The notes under the pieces: model-generated
Database searches by the model: none
The model's input: only the letters and a program-made list of their open reading frames with translations
What the model was told of the DNA's origin: nothing
Shown: one piece after another, positions 42,183 to 49,566 of the stretch
How positions within the stretch are numbered: position 1 is the stretch's first letter
Layout: every line of letters begins with the position of its first letter
Assembly (NCBI GenBank): GCA_054661495.1
Contig: BAAFSQ010000057.1
Span: forward strand, 1 to 49,566
Length of the DNA stretch: 49,566 bases
DNA from: Zygophlyctis sp. KS116
Taxonomy: Eukaryota > Chytridiomycota
Direction of reading: 5' to 3'
Made by a program: the position numbers and the translations under genes

Positions 42183-42264
42183 TATTTCTTAGATTTGGAA
42201 ATTTTCAAATTGACAAAAAAAACGTTTTCAATTATTCTTAAATTGTAATAGAATTATTCTAAAT

Positions 42265-43134
42265 TTACGAAACTGCACTAGCCTTCCTCTTCAATCCCTT
42301 CATTTTTCTAGTTTCTAATTTTCCAAGATCCTGTTTTTCCATATGAATTCTACCATATTCATGACCCACAGCATCAAACTCGACATTCTTTTCCTTTTTA
42401 GGTTTAATTTCTTTTGGTACTCTTGTAGCCTGTTTCATGACCAAACCATCTGCAATTTTAACTTTTTTTAGACTAAAATCTAATCTAGGCCCAACTTCTT
42501 CTAATTCAACTCTTGGTAATTCATCATCTTTGAGCAATTTTATAGTATAAACTCTCATATAAATCTTATCTGAAATCGCTGTAAAAGAAATTGAATGTTC
42601 AATTCCATTTAAAGCCAAACTTTTAGCATGAGAAGGTCCTCTAAAAAGATCTTGCATAATTGATTTAAAAGTACTTAATTCCTGAGAAATTTCCCAAGAT
42701 TCTCCTTGAAATGTAATAATTGGATAATGTCCTGTCGCTGCATTAATATTTTTAAACTGTTCCATGAGTTTAATTCCTTGAATTTCAACTTGAACCATAT
42801 CTAATACTTGATGATCATACATTCTAGCAAAAGTCAATGCATGAGGTCTCTTTTTAGTAGAAGAAGAAATAGCAATAAACGATGCCTGAGTTCTTTCAGA
42901 GTAAAAGTCCAGAGGCCTAGGGTCTTCCCATGCATTGACATTATTCTTTTTAGAAAACATTATAGAGTTTGGTTTTTTTAAGAAGAAGAATTCTTTTAAT
43001 GCAAAGTTTGAAATCTCTGATGCATTGGATGATTTCAAAAACAGACATGATTTGACATCTTCATAGACTTGTGGTTCTCTACTGTCCAGAACTCTTTTTC
43101 CTGCAGCAGTTTTGGCCTTGACTTTTCTCAACAT
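42265..43134 (-). CDS. RPF2: RPF2, Brix-domain ribosome biogenesis factor
   Basis: RPF2 with RRS1 brings the 5S RNP into the pre-60S particle in the nucleolus. The intronless gene encodes 289 residues (family about 300). The Brix domain starts AKTAAGKRVLDSREPQVYEDVKSCLFLKSSNAS, followed by LKEFFFLKKPNSIMFSKKN, characteristic of RPF2. It ends near RVYTIKL and LEEVGPRLDFSLKKVK. The C-terminal tail is basic (KPKKEKN, RKMKGLKRKAS), as expected for a nucleolar RNA-bound factor. Confidence 0.95.
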   Translation of the reverse strand: MLRKVKAKTAAGKRVLDSREPQVYEDVKSCLFLKSSNASEISNFALKEFFFLKKPNSIMFSKKNNVNAWEDPRPLDFYSERTQASFIAISSSTKKRPHALTFARMYDHQVLDMVQVEIQGIKLMEQFKNINAATGHYPIITFQGESWEISQELSTFKSIMQDLFRGPSHAKSLALNGIEHSISFTAISDKIYMRVYTIKLLKDDELPRVELEEVGPRLDFSLKKVKIADGLVMKQATRVPKEIKPKKEKNVEFDAVGHEYGRIHMEKQDLGKLETRKMKGLKRKASAVS

Positions 43135-43269
43135 TTCTTACAACCCAGACCTAGGACTTTTAGTTTTTCACTTTTTCATTGTTTGCCTAATGGACCGAAA
43201 AATTCTCATGTTGCAAGTTCACCTCTTTACAAATTTTTTTTTTTACTTCAAGTCTTTTAAAGAGTAAAA

Positions 43270-43728
43270 TCAAACACAATTTTTACAAACTTTCACATTG
43301 AGATATTCACTAGAGTCTTTTAATTCAAGTGTTAAAAGAGACATGCGATGCTCTGTAGTGCATTTTCCACACATGAGGTGTCCGCATTTTCTACAATGAT
43401 GCTTTCTATTGAGAATTCCAAACTTTTCTTCACAAACTGAACACACTAAAGAGTCTGGAATCCAATGTGAATTAAAAATTCTATCTACATTTTTGACTTT
43501 GAGAATTTTCTTTTCAGTCTCTAAAATTAGAGAGTCTAATTCAGATTTTAGAAGAGAATTTTGGCTTTTTAGGCTTGAATTCTCTTGATTTAATTCCAAA
43601 TTTTCCAACTGGAAAGTTCCTAATTCAGATTGTATTTTATCGTGTTTTGATGATAGATTTTCATAGTCTAGAGTAGATTTTTTAAGTCTTGAACGAAGAG
43701 AATTGTTGCCAGAACCAGAAGTTAACAT
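43270..43728 (-). CDS. coiled-coil FYVE zinc-finger protein
   Basis: A 152-residue intronless protein. Residues about 10-75 form a heptad-rich coiled coil (LKKSTLDYENLSSKHDKIQ). The C-terminus is a FYVE finger: HWIPDSLVCSVCEEKFGILNRKHHCRKCGHLMCGKCTTEHRM...VKVCKNCV. The W-x-x-D, R-K-H-H-C-R and final RVC-like motifs are the PI3P-binding elements, so endosomal membrane binding is expected. A partner cannot be named. The gene is downstream of RPF2 on the same strand, 135 nt away. Confidence 0.85.
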   Translation of the reverse strand: MLTSGSGNNSLRSRLKKSTLDYENLSSKHDKIQSELGTFQLENLELNQENSSLKSQNSLLKSELDSLILETEKKILKVKNVDRIFNSHWIPDSLVCSVCEEKFGILNRKHHCRKCGHLMCGKCTTEHRMSLLTLELKDSSEYLNVKVCKNCV

Positions 43729-43755
43729 TTTATAAAGAAAAACACGTCAAATTTG

Positions 43756-43760
43756 CGCGT
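43756..43760 (-). promoter_or_regulatory. CGCGT core upstream of the FYVE gene
   Basis: TTTGCGCGTTAT (43752-43763) fits an E2F/MBF-like consensus and lies 28 nt upstream of the FYVE start codon. Function is inferred only. Confidence 0.3.
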
Positions 43761-43816
43761 TATGAAAATCCAGGAATGTCAGACTTTCTTCTATCTCTAT
43801 TAAAATCTTGTAAAAA

Positions 43817-44882
43817 TTACACTGGAGGATAAGGATGACTTCTAAATGATTCACTCTTGCCTTTAGAAATAGATCCATTACCAGAATTCAAATTTTGATT
43901 AGATCCTTCTGGTCCTTGTTTAAAATTTTTAGTCCACTGATCTTTTTTTATGGGATTAATCTTGTTTTCACTAATATTTAGCAATAAAATTCTTACTCTT
44001 CAAATTCTAATAGACTTACGTCCATAGTCTCTAAATCAGCTGCAATTAAAAATGCATCTTCATCAAAGTTTGTAGTTTTTAGGTTATTACAAGACACTGA
44101 GCGTGAAAAACTCTTATCAACAGACAAGGATTCTGAAATAGAAATATTAGATTTTGAATTTTGTATTAGTCCGACATTTGGGACATTTGGTGCTGGTTCT
44201 CTACTTTTCAAGTTTGTGATAGGTTTGGATGGTGCAAATCCTAATACAGACGTGGTTGACGTAGTTACTATAGAATTGTTGATTGAACTTGATAATATAG
44301 GATTACTAGTTTTAGGAGCGAATGCTGCAGCAGCCTTTGTAGAATGATACAAATCCTCAACTTTTAGTTCCTGATCAGGAATCTGTGCAAGTTTTTGAAT
44401 TTTCTTTAGATAATTCTTATCATACAAACAATTCCCAGTAGCATTTCCAAAAGCCTTTAAAGCTCTTTTAAGACCATCAGTGACCGCTTCTTTTTTAGCC
44501 TTTTCAAATGCAGCTCCTAATATTTAAAGATGATGGATAATACCTTTATTTTTAGCATTTTCTATTGATCCATATCCAATATCTTCATGAAACGTTCCAT
44601 CGCGTAAAGTGACTCTAATAATTGCAGAAATTCCTAGAGATACTCTTCCTCCATCTACATCAACCTATAATTAATTTTATTAGGTACATAATCTACAGTT
44701 ATATCCATGACTGAATGATTCCATCCATTGTAACCAAATATTTCATTGGCTATTTGTATTGCTTTCCAACCTTCAATATAAGAAATAGTTGAGCCTCCAG
44801 GACCAGACCGCTTGACTACAAACTCTGATCCAAGTTTTTTTTCCAACACTTGAGCAATTTCCTGCTGTTGATTTAAAGACAT
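43817..44882 (-). CDS. RAD52: RAD52 homologous recombination protein
   Basis: RAD52 anneals single strands and loads RAD51. Four exons over introns 44665-44687 (23 nt), 44517-44543 and 43971-43996 give 329 residues. The N-terminal Rad52/22 domain is complete: [78 protein letters not shown], and [38 protein letters not shown]. The C-terminal region is low complexity, rich in Ser and Asn, and carries hydrophobic-acidic patches ([14 protein letters not shown]) that could serve RPA or RAD51 contact. It is shorter than yeast Rad52 (471). The gene lies between two FYVE genes on the same strand. Confidence 0.95.
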
Positions 44883-44953
44883 TTCAATTCGTCCGACTTT
44901 TTTATTAATTTGTGAATAGGACTCAAATCGTTTAGAAAACAATGCAAAACAGT

Positions 44954-45466
44954 CTATGTACAATCTACACAAAATCGAATCGATTCTACAAAAACTGAAC
45001 ATTTGTTGCAAATTAAAAGTCCACAACTTCTACAATGATGTCTACGTGAAATCAAGGAAAAACTTTTACAACAAATCATGCATGCATTAGAATCGCAGTC
45101 TGGAATCCAATCCTTGATTGAAAATTGTAATGAAATTTGTGAATTTCTTTTACTAGAATTCCAATTTAAAAATGCAATTTGAATTAATTCATAATCTTGA
45201 GAGTAGTTTTTGTCTCGAAAACTCAAAAATACTTTCTGTAGAGAATTCAAGAGGAAAAGTCCATTTTCTTTGAGATCAACTTGAAAATTTCCATCAAAAC
45301 TTAAGATTTGAATTTCTGAATTGGAAATAATTAGACAATCACTCAAAAGAAATACAGTGTTACCAGGACATGAAAAAGATGATAATTTTGTAATTTTAGA
45401 CTTGAAAAGTTGTCGGTCTGTTAGATATTCCAACTGTGCAAGAAGATGAAGACGTTGAAATTCCAT
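44954..45466 (-). CDS. second FYVE zinc-finger protein
   Basis: A 170-residue intronless protein starting at the ATG complementary to 45464-45466. The C-terminal FYVE finger reads [43 protein letters not shown]...IRFCVDCT, with W-I-P-D, R-R-H-H-C-R and all eight ligands present. The N-terminal 110 residues contain beta-strand-like runs ([34 protein letters not shown]) that look like a divergent PH-like fold, as in PH-FYVE proteins; this is tentative. It shares the WIPD plus C-terminal FYVE layout with the FYVE gene at 43270-43728. The start is 17 nt from the MTD1 stop. Confidence 0.82.
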   Translation of the reverse strand: MEFQRLHLLAQLEYLTDRQLFKSKITKLSSFSCPGNTVFLLSDCLIISNSEIQILSFDGNFQVDLKENGLFLLNSLQKVFLSFRDKNYSQDYELIQIAFLNWNSSKRNSQISLQFSIKDWIPDCDSNACMICCKSFSLISRRHHCRSCGLLICNKCSVFVESIRFCVDCT

Positions 45467-45483
45467 AACAGACCTACTCACAA

Positions 45484-46404
45484 TTACTGTTTTCGAAATT
45501 GATGGTATTCATACAGTCTTACTAGATTCCGTTCCAACATTGCAACAGTAACTTTTCCAACAGAGGGTACAAATAAAGATGCTTTCTGTAAAATATCATC
45601 TTCAAAGTTTTTAAAAGAAGAAAAATTAACAGCAATCACTCCTTCTTTTAATGATTTTGTAGAAATCTTGTAATTTGAGCTAGGAACTCCACCAATAACA
45701 ATATCAGACTTTGATAATGCACCATGTAAACTAATATCAGTTTCAAAAATTTCATGTTTTTTCATTTTTATCCCTTCTCCTCTATGAAATTCAAGAATTC
45801 CAAATTCATCCACAGAATAAACTTTTGCACCATCATTTGCTAATAATGCAGCTAAAGGTCTTCCAACAACTTCTGATCTATTTATAACAGTGATAATACG
45901 ACCATGAAGTCTATCACCATTAGGTAAAAGTAAATTATAAGCTCCAATTGCCTCTAATATTTTAATTATTCCTAGTGGAGTACAAGGCAATAGACATTTA
46001 ATCTTTTGATCAGAATCTAAATATCTAATATTATGATATAAATTGTAACGATAAGTATGAGACAATCCTTCAACATCTTTAGTTACAGACACTGTATTTT
46101 GAAGATACTGATCTTGACTACCTCCAAAAACAGGATAATAAATCATTATTCCATCAACTTTATCATCTTCATTAGCAATGGTAAGTTCATCTTCTAAATG
46201 AGTCCTTGAAACTTTTTTCAATTCAAAATTAATTCCAGTTTCTAAACAAGTTTTTGCAGTCCATTCAGCATATTTGGCCGCCGCAGGATCATCATTCGAT
46301 AGAAATCCTACTAGCTTTGGCGATGATTTTAATCCAGAGATTTGCCGTTTAAGATCTAGTAGAAATGGTTCAGAAATGGATGCTGCAGAGATGGTTTTTG
46401 GCAT
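45484..46404 (-). CDS. MTD1: NAD-dependent methylenetetrahydrofolate dehydrogenase
   Basis: The enzyme oxidises 5,10-methylene-THF to methenyl-THF in the cytosol for one-carbon and purine metabolism. The intronless gene encodes 306 residues; yeast Mtd1 has 320. Motifs are [24 protein letters not shown] (substrate Lys), [48 protein letters not shown] and the Rossmann segment [34 protein letters not shown] and R-Y-N-L-Y-H-N are specific to the monofunctional NAD type rather than FolD/MTHFD1. I start at ATG 46404 because the upstream extension would need a TTG. Confidence 0.94.
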   Translation of the reverse strand: MPKTISAASISEPFLLDLKRQISGLKSSPKLVGFLSNDDPAAAKYAEWTAKTCLETGINFELKKVSRTHLEDELTIANEDDKVDGIMIYYPVFGGSQDQYLQNTVSVTKDVEGLSHTYRYNLYHNIRYLDSDQKIKCLLPCTPLGIIKILEAIGAYNLLLPNGDRLHGRIITVINRSEVVGRPLAALLANDGAKVYSVDEFGILEFHRGEGIKMKKHEIFETDISLHGALSKSDIVIGGVPSSNYKISTKSLKEGVIAVNFSSFKNFEDDILQKASLFVPSVGKVTVAMLERNLVRLYEYHQFRKQ

Positions 46405-46437
46405 TTTACCAAGTTTTCCAACAATCAAAATTTATAA

Positions 46438-46442
46438 ACGCG
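46438..46442 (+). promoter_or_regulatory. ACGCG element in the MTD1/MMS19 divergent promoter
   Basis: The 90-nt spacer contains AAACGCGAAAATTTATAAACGC (46436-46457, split here only as position). The 14-nt unit AAATTTATAAACGC occurs twice. The ACGCG core could act as an MBF-like site for both genes; inference only. Confidence 0.3.
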
Positions 46443-46494
46443 AAAATTTATAAACGCTAAAATTTGAAAGGGTTGTTGGCCACTGACAAAAGAC

Positions 46495-49400
46495 ATGGAA
46501 TCAGATCTAAACTCCTCGGATCCTTACAAGAGAGCACAGGCGGTTCAAAATTTGTCAAATGTCATGACACTAGACACTTTGGAAAAGGCAAATGCATATC
46601 TAGACTTCTTTTTACAGAGATTGAATGATCAGTTGAGTGTTGGCGGAGCTTTAAATGGAATTTTAAGAATTGTTCAAAAGGTTGAAATTTGGAATTTGGA
46701 AAAAATTGCTCAAACAATAGTACAAGAATTAAACTTTTCATCGCTGCCTCAAAGCGATCGCTTCAAGATTCTTCAAATATATTCATTTAGTCTATGCAGA
46801 TCTAAAATTTCTAGGGACTATGTAGAGGGATTCTTGCATTTAGTTAATGGAGAAAAAGATCCTCGATGTCTATTGTTGGCATTGAAAATAATCAAGGGGA
46901 TTATGCAAAATTTTGATTGTAGAGGATTAGAAGAAGATATTTTTGATTGGACATTTGCTTATTTTCCAATTACTTTTAAAGAAACGGCCACGGATCCCTC
47001 TATTGTAACTCAAAGTGATCTTAGAAATGCGTTGAAAGATTGTATTACTGTAGACTTGGTAGGAATGGGACAGTTTGTAATTCCATTTCTCATGGAAAAA
47101 ATGGAATCTAGTCTTGGTCTTGCAAAGAGAGATGCAATGATATTTTTGGGATATGCAAGTCGAATTTATCATCAAGATCTCTTTAACAAGATTTTGCCGA
47201 AATTATGGGTTTGGTTAAAGGAAGAGGTAAGTCTAGAAACTTAATTGTAGATAATGAGGCCTGATAATAAGGAAAATAGTTTGGTAGCTCTGGATACAAT
47301 GCGAGATGTGCTAAGATCAATATCAGTAGTACAAGTGTATTCAAATATTCAAACCTTCAAACCGTGGGAAAATATAGTGGAGTTGATAATGATGGAAGTT
47401 ATAGATAGTTTGGAAAATTCTGATCATAATTTGGTAATTTATACGGAAGAAATTTTTTTTAATTTGGCTACTGCTTCTAGTAAGTCAAAACCTATTAATG
47501 TGTAGAAATGGTTTATGATAAGATATTATCGGACAATGGAGAGAAATTACTAAATTTGTTTAATGAAGAAACTTCAACACCTAGAAAAGTTATTTTTGGT
47601 GTTTTTTTGTTTAATTTGGTAAAGGCTGCAAGGATTGTAAAACAAAATCTAAAAAACTCGGATAATATTTTACAAAAATTCAAAGATTTACTATTGGATT
47701 CTTTCATGCTTGGAACTGCGCTCTCTACAGATTATAGCCAACTGAGGTATTATTGTTTAGCGGGATTATCAGAAATGCTTCTTGCAGAAGGTATTCTATC
47801 AAATGAAGAGGTAATATCTATATATTACTTATTTTAGATTAAAAATGCGATTATTCAGCTGAGAATAATTATGCTCAAAGATTCTGACGATAAAAATAGG
47901 GCACTGGCACAAAAAACTTTGAGGGACGTTGGGTTTATTTTCCCTGAAAGCTTACTAGACAACTGCGCTGCTGTTGTTTTAGATATGATATCAGAAGGGG
48001 GAGATATTTGTCAAAATTCCTTTCTTTATACTGCATTCGTTACTATCTTAATTGAAGACTCACTTTTTACTACTGCATTATCTTTTCTGGCAAAGATGGT
48101 TGTTGGGGGTAGTAATTTTTTAACTAAGACATAGTATTTGAAAGTGGAAATGGACATTCTTTAGGAGGATTATTATATCTATCTTTAAAGCTTATTGAAA
48201 ACAGAATTGAATATCAGCTTAATCGAGGAATTGACAATATTATTTATAAATGTTCAGATTTATTATTGCTACCGCTCATTAATTCTGCATTTGAAGTCAA
48301 AGGCCGGTTGGTTAAAGAAGAAATGATGATTTTTGAATGTATCTCAGCAATTATAATGCGCAATTTAAACTCAAAGAAGCAGGTTGCCATCATAGATTCA
48401 TATTTTTCTAATATTTCGCCGTTAATTTTCGATAGCTATCTACTTTTACCTTTGTTTGCGCTTCTTGGCAGCGCAAGACCAGAGATCGCAAATGAGATAG
48501 ATTTTTCAAAAATTCTTATGAAGATTATAGACGCAAAGATTAGCTCAGATATTATAAAACGTTATTCTTGGAAATGTGCTGCATCAATAATCAATAAGTT
48601 CAAAATAGGTATTATTTTTAACATGTTTATTTTGCTAGATACTCAAAAGCTAGAGGTTTTCGTAATTCAGCTGAAAGGTAAAATGAGCGACAACTATATA
48701 TCCGTCATCGACCGCCAAGAAAGTGCTTTACTGTATGCTTGGATAACTAAGGCATTAATCCTCAATCCAAGACTAAATCAAATTAATTGGATGGAAATGT
48801 TAATGGATATACTATATCTGCATAAAGATTTATATATTGCACACATAGCTCCAGAAGCGATAGATATAATAATTTCAGAAGATCCACAGGGATACTTATC
48901 AAACAAAAGTTTCTGTAGCATAAATGTATGTTTATCGAACATTATTTACCAATAGGTCTTGTATAGACAAAAAGTGTTTAATTATTGTCTACCAAAAATA
49001 AGCGAGGGATTTAGAAGCTCTTTGAAAGGTACTTTAATTTTCATCATTCATTTTCTAGATAATAATCAGTTTTATCTCATTACAATATCTCATATGCTAA
49101 GAAGTATTCCAAAATCTATTTTGCTTACAGAGGCTCCAAAGGTAGTCCAAAAAATTTAACTAGTAGCTATTCCCTTTTATAATTCAATCAATCGATTCCG
49201 CAGATTCGCTGCTAACTTTTACGGCTTTGGATTTATTATTCAGCTTGATCGAAGATTCTCCAAAACTTACACTCGAGCATATTTCGTCAATTCTGCCAAT
49301 TTTGGCTAAAAAGATAATTTTCGACGGCGAATTGAATTCACTGGTGCTTAATTTAATTTTAATCATATAGCGCATCCGAATTTCAGCTTGCAAGTGTTTG

Positions 49401-49544
49401 TCTATCATCCCAGCATATATGGAATACTCGGCAATATACCCATACAAGGCTATTATTACGAAAAAATTGGCTGTAGCTTGTGATGACCATAAACGGTTAG
49501 TAAGAAATATGGCTGCCAAAGCTAGAAATGTATGGCTGATTTGA
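46495..49544 (+). CDS. MMS19: MMS19, cytosolic iron-sulfur targeting HEAT protein
   Basis: MMS19 in the CIA targeting complex hands Fe-S clusters to DNA polymerases, primase, XPD and others. Nine exons give 944 residues; introns are 47227-47250, 47480-47505, 47811-47837, 48109-48134, 48609-48638, 48926-48955, 49142-49166 and 49344-49370. The N-terminus has the MMS19_N signature FLHLVNGEKDPRCLLLALKIIKGIMQNFD; HEAT repeats follow. The C-terminus (RIRISACKCLSIIPAYMEYSAIYPYKAIITKKLAVACDDHKRLVRNMAAKARNVW) matches the CIA-binding end (PLDDKKRLVRKEAVxARxxW in animals). The 48609-48638 segment is in frame and stop-free, so that intron is the least certain. The gene ends 22 nt before the window edge. 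Confidence 0.92.
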
Positions 49545-49566
49545 TGATTAGAAAATATAAGATTAT

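Noticed and set aside
49184-49519. Minus-strand 111-codon open frame at the right end
   Set aside because: It overlaps the MMS19 C-terminal exons, whose plus-strand translation matches the family (KRLVRNMAAKARNVW). The minus frame is a shadow.
1-49566. CRISPR arrays, transposons, integrated viral genes
   Set aside because: No regularly spaced repeats, terminal inverted repeats, transposase, reverse transcriptase, integrase or capsid-like frames were found on either strand.

Overview
The window is nuclear DNA of a compact, AT-rich eukaryotic genome. The gene set points to the fungal side of the opisthokonts: SLA1, Kog1/Raptor, a two-dehydrogenase FOX2, a PMP47-type peroxisomal carrier, an NAD-type MTD1 and PRP4. 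It also holds genes that are usually lost from Dikarya and kept in flagellated or early-branching lineages: a CCDC42/CFAP73 axonemal coiled-coil gene, ARL8 and a SAYSvFN protein. A zoosporic early-diverging fungus or relative (Rozellomycota, Aphelida or chytrid grade) fits best. This placement is inference from gene content; no rRNA or phylogeny was available.

Most genes are split by very small introns (mostly 23-31 nt, GT...AG, often with CTAAT or TTAAT close to the TAG). Open frames therefore break often, and the gene models below join exons by hand. For nearly every model, spliced length divides exactly by three and family motifs run across the junctions. Intergenic gaps are often under 100 nt and sometimes 2-7 nt.

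Layout. 1-1.2 kb: end of a Lys-rich repeat protein and an unknown gene. 1.2-5.3 kb: Raptor (TORC1). 5.4-8.1 kb: choline/ethanolamine kinase, TAF13, family 2 glycosyltransferase. 8.2-13.6 kb: RBM5/10-like splicing factor and peroxisomal FOX2 with an added SCP2 domain. 13.6-16.7 kb: HMG-CoA reductase. 16.9-20.7 kb: two small unknown genes, ARL8 and an anoctamin. 20.7-24.4 kb: CCDC42-like gene, UBE3D/Ipa1-like gene, RanBP2-type zinc-finger gene, RPC11 and a perfect 284-bp duplication. 24.7-28.4 kb: F-box/WD40 protein, SAYSD1-like protein, OPRT and a DASS transporter. 28.4-35.5 kb: SLA1, an unknown gene and PRP4. 35.6-38.7 kb: unknown nuclear-type protein, F-box/Cys-rich protein, tRNA-His and a MYND protein. 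38.7-43.7 kb: PRI2, peroxisomal carrier, secreted acid phosphatase-like protein, RPF2 and a FYVE protein. 43.8-49.5 kb: RAD52, a second FYVE protein, MTD1 and MMS19.

Themes are housekeeping: growth signalling, lipid and sterol metabolism, peroxisomal beta-oxidation, endocytosis, transcription and splicing, and DNA replication and repair. I saw no mobile element, CRISPR array or virus-like gene. The most unusual items are the intron size class, the four-module FOX2, the exact duplication across two convergent gene ends, and two conserved genes (CCDC42-like and UBE3D-like) whose frames are not repaired by any GT-AG intron I can draw.
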